DNA of 23,945 nucleotides from assembly GCA_013003465.1 (NCBI GenBank), contig JABDIZ010000013.1:1-23945 (forward strand), read 5' to 3'. The stretch is from Rhodothermaceae bacterium (GTDB taxonomy: Bacteria; Bacteroidota; Rhodothermia; Rhodothermales; Rubricoccaceae). Under the pieces are notes generated by a model. That model searched no databases. It was not told the origin of the DNA and saw only the letters and a list, made by a program, of their open reading frames with translations. Below are positions 14,153 to 21,201 of the stretch, one piece after another (positions within the stretch are counted from its first letter, which is position 1; the number at the start of each line of letters is the position of its first letter). The translations under genes were made by a program, and so were the position numbers.

Positions 14153-14533
14153 ATGCCTCGAATCGCAGGAGTCGACGTACCCGGCAGCAAGCGGGCGGAA
14201 GTCGCGCTGACGAGCATCTTTGGAATCGGGCGCAGCCGCGCCAATGAGATCCTGGAGCGCGTCGGCCTCGACCCCAACTCGCACCCCGACGAGTGGTCGG
14301 AAGAAGAGACGCGGAATCTCCGCGCGCTCATCGAAGACAACTACCTCGTCGAGGGGCAGCTCCGCACGGACATCCAGCTCAACATCAAGCGCCTGATGGA
14401 CATCGGGTGCTACCGTGGGCTGCGTCACCGCCGCGGGCTCCCCGTGCGCGGACAGCGGACGAAGACCAACGCCCGTACTCGCAAGGGCCGTAAGAAGACG
14501 GTCGCCGGGAAGAAGAAGGCGCCGCGTAAGTAA
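14153..14533 (+). CDS. rpsM: 30S ribosomal protein S13
   Basis: A 126-residue S13: MPRIAGVDVPGSKRAEVALTSIFGIGRSRA is the conserved N-terminus with the helix-two-turn-helix GIGRSRA. RGLRHRRGLPVRGQRTKTNARTRKG is the C-terminal signature, followed by a lysine-rich tail reaching the P-site tRNA. S13 forms bridges to the large subunit. The start at ATG 14153 directly follows a heptad element. Confidence 0.97.
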   Translation: MPRIAGVDVPGSKRAEVALTSIFGIGRSRANEILERVGLDPNSHPDEWSEEETRNLRALIEDNYLVEGQLRTDIQLNIKRLMDIGCYRGLRHRRGLPVRGQRTKTNARTRKGRKKTVAGKKKAPRK

Positions 14534-14536
14534 CGC

Positions 14537-14596
14537 GCGGGCTCTCTTCCATCCGAGACGCGCGCCCGCAGGACCGCCTCTGCTTCGGCAGACGGC
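14537..14596 (+). promoter_or_regulatory. Two hairpins in the rpsM-rpsK gap
   Basis: The first has GCGGGC (14537-14542) plus TCTC paired with GAGA and GCCCGC (14564-14569), with a 5-base bulge. The second is GCCTCTGC (14576-14583), loop TTCG, then GCAGACGGC (14588-14596), with one bulged base. UUCG tetraloops are unusually stable. No U-run follows either stem. They lie in a 124-base gap; a role in regulating rpsK is only inferred. Confidence 0.4.
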
Positions 14597-14657
14597 CCAC
14601 CCCTGAAGCGCGGGTCTCTGCTCCAAACACCTTACCCATCGCAACAGCACTCCCTTC

Positions 14658-15044
14658 ATGGCGAAGCAACAAGCGAAGCGTCGCAAGAAGATTCAGGTCG
14701 AGTCCAACGGCGCGGCCTATGTCAAAGCGACGTTCAACAACGTCCTGATCACAATCACGGACTCGTACGGCAACACGATCTCGTGGAGCTCCTCGGGCAA
14801 GATGGGCTTCCGCGGGTCGCGGAAGAACACCCCGTACGCCGCACAGGTGGCGGCCGCTGAGGCGGCCAAGGAAGCCTACGATCTCGGTCTCCGCCGCGTG
14901 GACGTGTACGTGAAAGGCCCGGGCTCGGGCCGCGAGGGCGCCGTGCGCGCCCTCGCCAACGCCGGGCTCGAAGTCCTCACGATCCGCGACGTCACTCCCA
15001 TTCCCCACAACGGCTGCCGGCCGCCGAAGCGTCGCCGCGTCTGA
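14658..15044 (+). CDS. rpsK: 30S ribosomal protein S11
   Basis: A 128-residue S11: AYVKATFNNVLITITDSYGNTISWSSSGKMGFRGSRKNTPYAAQ and the C-terminal signature IRDVTPIPHNGCRPPKRRRV. S11 is on the 30S platform near the mRNA exit. Length and order (rpsM-rpsK-rpsD) are standard. The TGA stop at 15042-15044 lies within a possible -35 box for a promoter driving rpsD. Confidence 0.98.
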   Translation: MAKQQAKRRKKIQVESNGAAYVKATFNNVLITITDSYGNTISWSSSGKMGFRGSRKNTPYAAQVAAAEAAKEAYDLGLRRVDVYVKGPGSGREGAVRALANAGLEVLTIRDVTPIPHNGCRPPKRRRV

Positions 15045-15067
15045 CACGCGCTCGCCGAAGCTATAAA
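15041..15067 (+). promoter_or_regulatory. Possible promoter before rpsD
   Basis: CTGACA (15041-15046, one base from the TTGACA consensus) and TATAAA (15062-15067) are separated by 15 bases, shorter than the ideal 17. Transcription would start close to the hairpin at 15074. Bacteroidota-type promoters often differ from this consensus, so this is a weak call. If real, it would let rpsD-rpoA-rplQ be transcribed apart from the upstream genes. Confidence 0.3.
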
Positions 15068-15073
15068 TCCGGC

Positions 15074-15111
15074 TGAGCACGGCAATCGGTTTCCGATCTG
15101 GCCGCTGCTCA
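15074..15111 (+). promoter_or_regulatory. Three-segment hairpin in the rpsD leader
   Basis: Nested perfect stems: TGAGCA (15074-15079) with TGCTCA (15106-15111), CGGC (15080-15083) with GCCG (15101-15104), and ATCGG (15085-15089) with CCGAT (15093-15097), closed by a TTT loop. That is 15 base pairs with one bulge and one small internal loop. It lies 33 bases before the rpsD ATG. S4 autoregulates through mRNA structures in E. coli and Bacillus, so this is a candidate S4-type leader, not shown. Confidence 0.5.
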
Positions 15112-15144
15112 CGTCTGTCACCCTAAGACACACGAGAGAATCCT

Positions 15145-15747
15145 ATGGCCCGTTACCGCGGACCCAAGCAGAAGATCGCGCGCCGCCTCGGCGAGCCCAT
15201 CTTCGGCCCCTCCAAATCACTCGAGCGCAAGCCGTACGGCCCCGGTCAGCACGGCAACAGCCGCCGCCGCAAGGAGAGCGAGTACGCTGTCCAACTCAAG
15301 GAGAAGCAGAAGGCGAAGTACACTTACGGTCTTCTGGAGCGCCAATTCCGGAACCTGTTCGAGAAGGCCGCCCGCAAGAAGGGCGTCACCGGCGAGAACC
15401 TGCTCAAGTTCCTGGAAGCACGCCTCGACAACGTCGTCTTCCGCCTCGGCTTTGCGCGTACGCGCCGCCAGGCCCGGCAGCTCGTCACGCACGGCCACGT
15501 TATGGTCAACGACCGGATCTCGGGCATTCCGAGCCACCAGCTTCGCCCCGGCGACATCGTCGAGGTGCGGCCCAAGAGCAAGAACCTGGAGGCCGTCCGG
15601 GCGGCGGCGGAATCCAACCGCCGCAGCTTCCCCCACCTCGAAGTGGACCGCACCCGGTTGGTCGGCAAGTTCCTGGACTACCCCGAGCGCGAGGACATCC
15701 CGGAAAACATCCGCGAGCAGCTCATCGTCGAGCTGTACTCGAAGTAA
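15145..15747 (+). CDS. rpsD: 30S ribosomal protein S4
   Basis: A 200-residue S4 starting MARYRGPKQKIARRLGEPIFG. The S4 RNA-binding domain is visible as EARLDNVVFRLGFARTRRQARQLVTHGHVMVND (about residues 91-124). S4 nucleates 30S assembly and often represses its own operon. The N-terminus lacks the Cys cluster of zinc-type S4, in line with the zinc-free L36 and S14 here. A strong hairpin precedes the gene, and the stop is 75 bases before rpoA. Confidence 0.98.
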   Translation: MARYRGPKQKIARRLGEPIFGPSKSLERKPYGPGQHGNSRRRKESEYAVQLKEKQKAKYTYGLLERQFRNLFEKAARKKGVTGENLLKFLEARLDNVVFRLGFARTRRQARQLVTHGHVMVNDRISGIPSHQLRPGDIVEVRPKSKNLEAVRAAAESNRRSFPHLEVDRTRLVGKFLDYPEREDIPENIREQLIVELYSK

Positions 15748-15764
15748 TCCGGCCCGCCGCCTCC

Positions 15765-15783
15765 GCGCGGACTCGCTCCGCGC
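15765..15783 (+). promoter_or_regulatory. 7-bp hairpin in the rpsD-rpoA gap
   Basis: GCGCGGA (15765-15771) pairs exactly with TCCGCGC (15777-15783) over a 5-base loop, 17 bases after the rpsD stop. No U-run follows. It may stabilise the rpsD mRNA end or have no function. Confidence 0.35.
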
Positions 15784-15822
15784 TGCACTCCTGCGCAATC
15801 ATTTAGTACCCCCGCACGCACT

Positions 15823-16803
15823 ATGCCCACGATCCAGCTCCAGATGCCCGAGGGCGTCCAGGTCGAGGAGATGAACGACACCTACGGGCGCTTCGTCATC
15901 CAGCCACTTGAACGCGGCTACGGCGTTACCATCGGTAATGCGTTCCGGCGCGTCCTGCTCTCCTCGCTGACCGGCACGGCCATCACGGCCCTCAAAATTG
16001 ACGGGGTCCAGCATGAGTTCTCCACCATCCCCGGCGTGACCGAGGACGTGACGGACATCATCCTCAACCTCAAGGGCGTTCGCTTCAAGGCCGAAGAAGA
16101 AGACGAAGGGACCATTTCCCTCTCGCTCGAAGGCCCGGGCACGTGGACGGCCAAGGACCTCGCCGACGCCACCAGCGACTTCGAGATCCTCAACCCCGAC
16201 CACCTCATCGGTTCGCTCGCCGAGGACGCCGATCTCCGGATCGACCTCCGGATCGGCCAGGGCCGTGGCTACGTCGGTGCCGAGGACAACAAGCGCGCCG
16301 ATGACCCCATCGGCGTCATCGCGATCGACTCGATCTTCACGCCCATCCTCACGGTCCGCTACAATGTCGCGCCGACGCGCGTGGGCGACAAGATCGACTT
16401 CGAGCAGCTCACCGTCGAGATCGAAACCGACGGCTCGATCACGCCCGAAGATGCGCTGACCGAAGCCGCTGCCATCCTGCGCGATCACATCTCGCTCTTC
16501 GTTGAAGTCGAGGCTGAGGCCGAGGTGAGCGAAGAAGAGAAGGAAGTCGATGCCGAGGTACAGCGTGTCCGCACGATGCTCAACCAGAGCGTGGACGACC
16601 TCGACCTCTCGGTACGCGCCCAGAACTGCCTCCGCGCCGCCTCGATCAAGACCATCGGAGACCTCGTGCGCCGCGAGGAGAGCGAGATGCTCAAGTTCCG
16701 CAACTTCGGCCGTAAGAGCCTTCAGGAACTCGCCCACGTCCTCGAAGACCGCGGCCTGCGCTTCGGCATGGACGTGAGCAAGTACATCGAAGAGCCCGCC
16801 TGA
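15823..16803 (+). CDS. rpoA: RNA polymerase alpha subunit
   Basis: A 326-residue alpha subunit. The N-terminal domain (about 1-235) has RFVIQPLERGYGVTIGNAFRRVLLSSLTG, the dimerisation and polymerase-assembly core. An acidic linker (about 229-250) leads to the C-terminal domain (254-317). DNA-contact residues align with the E. coli numbering: Arg265, Asn268, Gly296, Lys298 and Ser299 (in VRAQNCL and NFGRKSL). This domain binds UP elements and activators through helix-hairpin-helix motifs. It lies between rpsD and rplQ as usual. Confidence 0.98.
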   Translation: MPTIQLQMPEGVQVEEMNDTYGRFVIQPLERGYGVTIGNAFRRVLLSSLTGTAITALKIDGVQHEFSTIPGVTEDVTDIILNLKGVRFKAEEEDEGTISLSLEGPGTWTAKDLADATSDFEILNPDHLIGSLAEDADLRIDLRIGQGRGYVGAEDNKRADDPIGVIAIDSIFTPILTVRYNVAPTRVGDKIDFEQLTVEIETDGSITPEDALTEAAAILRDHISLFVEVEAEAEVSEEEKEVDAEVQRVRTMLNQSVDDLDLSVRAQNCLRAASIKTIGDLVRREESEMLKFRNFGRKSLQELAHVLEDRGLRFGMDVSKYIEEPA

Positions 16804-16804
16804 G

Positions 16805-16860
16805 TAGAGCTTGACGCTCGACGCTTCAAGCTTTAAGGCTCAAGCCCATAGCCCAGAATC
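16805..16860. repeat. Heptad-phased intergenic element H (rpoA-rplQ)
   Basis: Eight 7-base units run from just after the rpoA stop to the base before the rplQ ATG, with consensus TNAAGCT drifting to TCAAGCC (TGACGCT at 16812, TCAAGCT at 16826, TCAAGCC at 16840). G is present at the fifth position in seven of eight units. Unlike most of the others, no separate complementary left arm is seen, although AAGCTT itself is palindromic. Confidence 0.75.
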
Positions 16861-17886
16861 ATGCGACACAGAAACAAAATCAAGAAGCTCGGGCGCACCC
16901 ACGCGCACCGCAAAGCGACGATGGCGGCGCTCTCCACGGCTCTGATCGAGCACAAGCGCATCACCACGACGCTACCCAAGGCGAAGGCGCTCCGCACCTT
17001 CGTCGAGCCGATCATCAACCGCGCCAAGGAGGACACGACGCACAACCGCCGTCAGGTCTTCCGCCGCCTCCAGAGCAAGGAGGCTGTCAAGGCGCTCTTC
17101 GGCGAGATCGCCGAGGTGCTCGGCGACCGCCCTGGTGGCTACACGCGTGTGGTCAAGCTCGGCCAGCGCGCCGGCGATGCCGCCGAGATGGCGATCATCG
17201 AACTCGTCGACTTCAATGATGTGAAGCCGGAAGGCGGCAGCACGAAGCGGAAGACGCGCCGTAGCCGCCGCCGCTCCAGCGACGCGAAGGCCGCTGCTGC
17301 GCCTGCCGCGGCCCCTGCAACGAAGGATGCCAATGCAGCCGACGACCTGACGAAGATCTGGGGCATCGGTCCCGTCTTCGCCAGCGCGCTCAATGACGCC
17401 GACATCACCACCTTTGCCCAGCTCGCCGAGGCCGACCTTGACGCGCTTCGCGCTGCCATCAACACTGGCAGCGAGACGAGCGATGAAGCGGCCAATGAAG
17501 AGACGTGGTCCGAGCAGGCCCGCCTCGCCGTCGCAGGTGATTGGGAGGGTCTGGAGGCCTACATTGAGACGCTCAAGGATGAAGGGGGCACGGCGCACAC
17601 GCCGCCCGAGAGTGTCCCTGAAGCCGACGTTGCAGAAGACGCTGCTGCCGAGGCCGAGCCGGAAACGGCCGAGGCCGAAGCTCCGGAAGCGGAGGCCGAA
17701 ACCACACAAGAGGGCGAAGCTGTTGCCAGTGACGCAGCCAACCCGGACACGACGGGCAACCCACAGGTCCCCGATGCCTTCGCTGATGCGCCGGAGCATG
17801 GTGACACCGAGCAGGGGGCGGCACCTGGCACGGGCGAGCCCCCGCCCGAGGCCGACGAGGAAACACGCGATGGTCATCGTGGCTAG
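16861..17886 (+). CDS. rplQ: 50S ribosomal protein L17 fused to a helix-hairpin-helix-like domain and long acidic tail
   Basis: Residues 1-119 are L17 (MRHRNKIKKLGRTHAHRKAT at the start, RITTTLPKAKALRTFVEPII at 33-52), which sits near the tunnel exit. The family usually has about 120-130 residues, or somewhat more in Bacteroidota; this one has 341. After a basic stretch (KRKTRRSRRRSS, 129-140) and an Ala/Pro linker, residues 161-243 (DNA 17341-17589) form the same extra domain as in L16: DDLTKIWGIGPVFASALNDA, then ITTFAQLAEADLDALR, then NEETWSEQARLAVAGDWEGL. Residues 244-341 are highly acidic. The frame is continuous, and a strong terminator follows the stop. Confidence 0.95.
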   Translation: MRHRNKIKKLGRTHAHRKATMAALSTALIEHKRITTTLPKAKALRTFVEPIINRAKEDTTHNRRQVFRRLQSKEAVKALFGEIAEVLGDRPGGYTRVVKLGQRAGDAAEMAIIELVDFNDVKPEGGSTKRKTRRSRRRSSDAKAAAAPAAAPATKDANAADDLTKIWGIGPVFASALNDADITTFAQLAEADLDALRAAINTGSETSDEAANEETWSEQARLAVAGDWEGLEAYIETLKDEGGTAHTPPESVPEADVAEDAAAEAEPETAEAEAPEAEAETTQEGEAVASDAANPDTTGNPQVPDAFADAPEHGDTEQGAAPGTGEPPPEADEETRDGHRG

Positions 17887-17907
17887 ATCGTCAGGACCGT
17901 AGAATTG

Positions 17908-17947
17908 AGCGAGGCGCTGTCCCTGAGGACGGCGCCTCGCTTGTGTT
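17908..17947 (+). terminator. Rho-independent terminator after rplQ
   Basis: A 15-bp stem (5' arm 17908-17922, AGCGAGGCGCTGTCC; 3' arm 17927-17941) pairs fully with one G-U wobble and has a CTGA loop. It is followed by TGTGTTCT, a short U-rich stretch. It lies 21 bases after the rplQ stop and marks the end of the ribosomal protein cluster. Confidence 0.85.
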
Positions 17948-18041
17948 CTGCGTTCTCGTACCTTCTTCTCCACTCGGGCCGAACTCGCCTGTCGGCCTCT
18001 CGTTTATAGGATGCCCTCTGTGGCCGACTGAGAACGTGCCC

Positions 18042-20333
18042 ATGATCCAGGCCTCAGCATACCTCAACGCCCAACTCCGCGACCTCCAGGTCGAGTCGGA
18101 GTACGAGCGACGGCTGCGGGTGCTCGTTGAGCACTGCCGCCGCAACCTGCCGAGCGTGGACGAGGAGCGCATCCGCCGTGCCTTCCAGGTGGCCTACTGG
18201 GCGCACCGCGACGACCGCCGCGCCTCGGGCGAGCTCTACATCGCCCACCCGCTCGAAGTAGCCCTGATCGCGGCGCGGGACATCCGCTTCGACGATACGT
18301 GCGTGGTGGCGGCGCTCCTCCACGACACGGTCGAGGATACCGACATGTCGCTGGAGTTGATCGAGGCTGAGTTCGGGCCGGAGGTGGCGCTCATCACCGA
18401 CGGGGTGACGAAGATCGATCACGTCTTCAGCAGCCGGGCGCTCGGCCGGGCCGAGAACGTGCGCAAGCTGATGATCTCGATGGCGAGCGACATCCGCGTC
18501 ATCCTCGTCAAGTTCGCCGACCGCCTCCACAACATGCGGACGCTCGGGGCGCTGGCGCCCGAGAGACGCCTCAAGAAGGCCACCGAGACGCTCGACCTCT
18601 TCGCGCCGTTGGCACATCGGTTTGGTCTCCACGAAGTCAAGACGGAGCTGGAAGACCTCTCGCTTAAGCACATTGAGCCGGACGCCTACAAGGCCATTGC
18701 CGACGGACTCAACAGCAAGCGGCGGCAGCGCGAGCGCTTCATCGAGAAGTTTATCGAGCCCATCCGCAACGACCTGAAAGAGGCCGGGTTCGAGTTCGAG
18801 ATTTACGGACGGCCCAAGAGCCTTTTCTCCATTTACCGCAAGATGAAGCGGCAGGAGAAAGGGCTTGATGAGATCTACGACCTCTTCGCCATCCGCGTCC
18901 TACTGCACTCCGAGGGCAAGAAAGGCCGGGAGGATTGCTGGCGCGTCTACTCCATCCTGACGGATCTCTATCAGCCCCTCCCCGAGCGCTTCCGCGACTT
19001 CATCTCCGTTCCGAAGTCGAACGGTTACCAGAGCCTTCACACGACAGTGATCGGGCCGCAGGGCAAGCCGGTGGAGATCCAGATCCGCACGGCGGAGATG
19101 CACGAGATCGCCGAGCGTGGTGTGGCGGCGCACTGGAAGTACAAGGAAGGCGCGGGCCCGAGTGGCGATGGTGCACCTCCTGCGAGTGCAAACGGTCGCG
19201 ACGCGCGCATCGATGCGATGTATGCCTGGGTCCGGGATCTGCTCGAAAACCCGCGACCGGACGACGCAGGCGAGTTCGTCCGCGAATTCCAGCTCAACCT
19301 GTACGACGAGGAGATCTATGTCTTTACGCCGCAGGGCGACCTGATGACGCTGCCGCGCGGCGCCACCCCCGTCGACTTCGCCTTCCAGATTCACACCGAG
19401 GTGGGCTTCCATTGCATCGGTGCGAAGGTGAACGCCAAGATGGTGCCGCTCTCGTACACGCTGCAGTCGGGCGATCAGGTCGAGATCCTGACCTCGAAGA
19501 AGCAGACGCCGAACCCGGACTGGATGAAGTTCGTGGTCACGCACAAGGCGCGCAGCCGCATCCGGCACTGGATCAATGAGAAGCGCCGCAAGGCCGTTGA
19601 GGCCGGTCGCGAGACGCTGGAGCGCAAGATGCGCCGGGCGAAAATCGAGATCGACGAGCAACTCATCAACCGGGTGTCGAGCCGTCTCAAGTTCCCATCG
19701 AGCCAGCAACTCTTCTACGAAGTCGGGGCCGGGCTCTACGATGCCGATGAGTTCATCCGCTTCATCCAGCGCGGTGCGGAACCGCCCCCCTCCGAAGCCG
19801 ACGACAGCCCGGCGCGCCTGGAGGTGGAACGGTACGCCGAGGGCAAGAGCTTTGCAGCCGACGCGCAGGAGCACGGCCGCACGGCGCTCGTCATCGATGG
19901 AGAGCGGCACACGGATCTGGCGGTGCAGTACGCCGTCTGCTGCAACCCCATCCCCGGAGACGAGGTGTTTGGGTATGTGTCCAAGACCGGCGCCATCAAG
20001 ATTCACCGCGTCAGTTGCCGCAACGCACCGCACTTGCTGCTTGATCACGCGGAGCGCATCATCCCGGTGGAGTGGAGTCGGCAGAAGGACGTCCAGTTTG
20101 TCGCGGCGCTGCGCCTCGTTGGGGAAGACCGCGTGGGTATGGTGAGCGATATCACCACGGTGATCTCCAAGAATCTAAAGACCAACATCCGTTCGATCAC
20201 GGTCGAAAGCGAGGACGGGCTCTTTGAGGGGACCATTGTGCTTTTTGTGAGTGACCTGAAGCAACTGCGCCGAATCATGCAGCGTCTCTCCCGACTGGAA
20301 GGCATCTACGGCGTGTACCGGTTCGAGGAATAG
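18042..20333 (+). CDS. Bifunctional (p)ppGpp synthetase/hydrolase (Rel/SpoT family)
   Basis: A 763-residue stringent-response enzyme that makes and degrades (p)ppGpp. The HD hydrolase domain is intact (LLHDTVEDT with His94-Asp95; KFADRLHNMRTL with Asp160). The synthetase domain has YGRPKSLFSIYRKM (255-268), PKSNGYQSLHTT (324-335) and VEIQIRT (344-350). The class motif is RFRD at 316-319, close to the RXKD of bifunctional enzymes and unlike the EXDD of RelA-only ones. The TGS domain is about 424-485, a CC-containing region (YAVCCNPIPGD) about 630-650, and an ACT domain fills the end. ATG 18042 is chosen; an in-frame GTG at 17943 lies just after the terminator stem and adds residues without family support. 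rel and spoT are both used as names, so none is given. Confidence 0.96.
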   Translation: MIQASAYLNAQLRDLQVESEYERRLRVLVEHCRRNLPSVDEERIRRAFQVAYWAHRDDRRASGELYIAHPLEVALIAARDIRFDDTCVVAALLHDTVEDTDMSLELIEAEFGPEVALITDGVTKIDHVFSSRALGRAENVRKLMISMASDIRVILVKFADRLHNMRTLGALAPERRLKKATETLDLFAPLAHRFGLHEVKTELEDLSLKHIEPDAYKAIADGLNSKRRQRERFIEKFIEPIRNDLKEAGFEFEIYGRPKSLFSIYRKMKRQEKGLDEIYDLFAIRVLLHSEGKKGREDCWRVYSILTDLYQPLPERFRDFISVPKSNGYQSLHTTVIGPQGKPVEIQIRTAEMHEIAERGVAAHWKYKEGAGPSGDGAPPASANGRDARIDAMYAWVRDLLENPRPDDAGEFVREFQLNLYDEEIYVFTPQGDLMTLPRGATPVDFAFQIHTEVGFHCIGAKVNAKMVPLSYTLQSGDQVEILTSKKQTPNPDWMKFVVTHKARSRIRHWINEKRRKAVEAGRETLERKMRRAKIEIDEQLINRVSSRLKFPSSQQLFYEVGAGLYDADEFIRFIQRGAEPPPSEADDSPARLEVERYAEGKSFAADAQEHGRTALVIDGERHTDLAVQYAVCCNPIPGDEVFGYVSKTGAIKIHRVSCRNAPHLLLDHAERIIPVEWSRQKDVQFVAALRLVGEDRVGMVSDITTVISKNLKTNIRSITVESEDGLFEGTIVLFVSDLKQLRRIMQRLSRLEGIYGVYRFEE

Positions 20334-20570
20334 GACCAAAGACAGAAGGCTAACCACCAAGGCTCAGAAGGGTAACGCTAGAGGCTAAGGAGTATATGTG
20401 TAGCGGGCATAAATGAAGGCTCTGGGAAAAACCTGTTTAGCCAGACATATCGCCGAAACTTCAATAAAAAGAGGAACCTAGCCTGGATGGGTCGGTTCAG
20501 GCCTACAGTTGTTCGAGTTACGGATCGGACAATGTGAGAATGCTGAGTGTATCTTCTGCCTGCACAGGGT

Positions 20571-20582
20571 GAAAGCGCTTTC
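20571..20582. promoter_or_regulatory. Perfect palindrome GAAAGCGCTTTC (operator candidate)
   Basis: A 12-base perfect palindrome with a central CG, preceded by T (TGAAAGCGCTTTCT). It resembles operators of LacI/GalR-family regulators, including the Gram-positive cre consensus. It lies 165 bases before the HU start. No regulator gene is in the window, so the partner is unknown. Confidence 0.4.
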
Positions 20583-20692
20583 TTTCTTGCACTACCCGCA
20601 CGTCTGTGCGCATTAACTCGCCAACGGATCAGGTCCCGCCTGGACGTTACGCTACTCGGACATCAACGGCGCCGATTCCATAGGGCGAGATG

Positions 20693-20708
20693 GCACACAT
20701 TTGTGTGC
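20693..20708. promoter_or_regulatory. 7-bp inverted repeat close to the HU start
   Basis: GCACACA (20693-20699) and TGTGTGC (20702-20708) are perfect inverted arms around TT, 39 bases before the HU ATG. The position suits an operator overlapping a promoter or transcript start. CACATTTG inside it resembles the Bacteroidota -7 box (TANNTTTG) except at its first base, but no convincing -33 partner is seen. Confidence 0.4.
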
Positions 20709-20747
20709 GTTCCCATCCTTATCATTCCACCACAACCGGTCCCTACC

Positions 20748-21167
20748 ATGACGAAGGAGCGTGTACCTACGCTGACGAAAAAGGACGTGGCACGTCGTGT
20801 CGCCGAACTTCAAGGCGAGCCGATCTACAAGAGCGAGCCCTGGGTCAACGCGGTCATCGAAGCGATGCGCGAGCTGATGATCGAAGCCGACCCGGAGGTC
20901 CGCATCGAACTGCGCGACTTTGGCGTGTTCGAGGTCAAGAAGACCAAGGCCAAGCCGAAGGCGCGGAATCCGAAGACCAACGAGACCGTCTTCATCCCGA
21001 GCCGGCGCAAGACGCATTTCAAGCCGAGCAAGCTCATGAAGGAGGCGCTCCAGCAGCCGCTCTCCGAACTGGGCTACTCGATCCCGGAAGGCAGCGCCGA
21101 CGCAGCCCTCTCGCCGAATGAATTGGCGAAGGTGACCAACGGACGGGTCACCCGGCAGGCCGCCTAA
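20748..21167 (+). CDS. HU/IHF-family DNA-binding protein
   Basis: A 139-residue protein. The HU fold is recognised by TKKDVARRVAE at the N-terminus, the beta arm region RDFGVFEVKKTKAKPKARNPKTNET (56-80, where RNP is the intercalating tip) and the closing FIPSRRKTHFKPSKLMKEAL. HU proteins bend and compact DNA. Standard HU has about 90 residues; the last ~38 here (LSELGYSIPEGSAD onward) are an extra tail of unknown role. ATG 20748 is used because it gives the family N-terminus. It has its own terminator and a long upstream region with inverted repeats, so it is likely transcribed alone. Confidence 0.93.
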   Translation: MTKERVPTLTKKDVARRVAELQGEPIYKSEPWVNAVIEAMRELMIEADPEVRIELRDFGVFEVKKTKAKPKARNPKTNETVFIPSRRKTHFKPSKLMKEALQQPLSELGYSIPEGSADAALSPNELAKVTNGRVTRQAA

Positions 21168-21201
21168 GCCTAACCGGTGGCGCCTGTACGCCGTAGTTTC
21201 G

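Larger units (their letters stand above)
20334..20747. other. 414-base intergenic region before the HU gene
   Basis: It is less GC-rich than its surroundings. I see no gene: the in-frame extension of HU up to 20547 has no family support. Just after the Rel stop, 20346-20387 shows weak 7-base phasing (AAGGCTA at 20346, AACGCTA at 20374, GAGGCTA at 20381). Three inverted repeats follow at 20571-20582, 20597-20610 and 20693-20708. An imperfect hairpin with GAACC (20474-20478) and GGTTC (20494-20498) is also present. No tRNA could be folded from it, and no clear terminator for the Rel gene is visible. Confidence 0.6.

Noticed and set aside
17943..18041. GTG start extending the (p)ppGpp enzyme upstream by 33 residues
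   Set aside because: The codon sits right after the rplQ terminator stem, in its T-rich stretch, and the extra residues do not resemble the family N-terminus.
18900..20048. 382-codon open frame on the minus strand opposite the (p)ppGpp enzyme
   Set aside because: Same antisense artefact of high third-position GC; the + strand frame has complete catalytic motifs.
20450..20560. Possible tRNA or small RNA around a GGTTC-containing hairpin
   Set aside because: No acceptor stem, anticodon arm or T-arm spacing can be made; only an imperfect hairpin is present.
20547..20747. 67-codon N-terminal extension of the HU protein
   Set aside because: The extension covers the palindromes and lacks any HU similarity; the family N-terminus begins right after ATG 20748.
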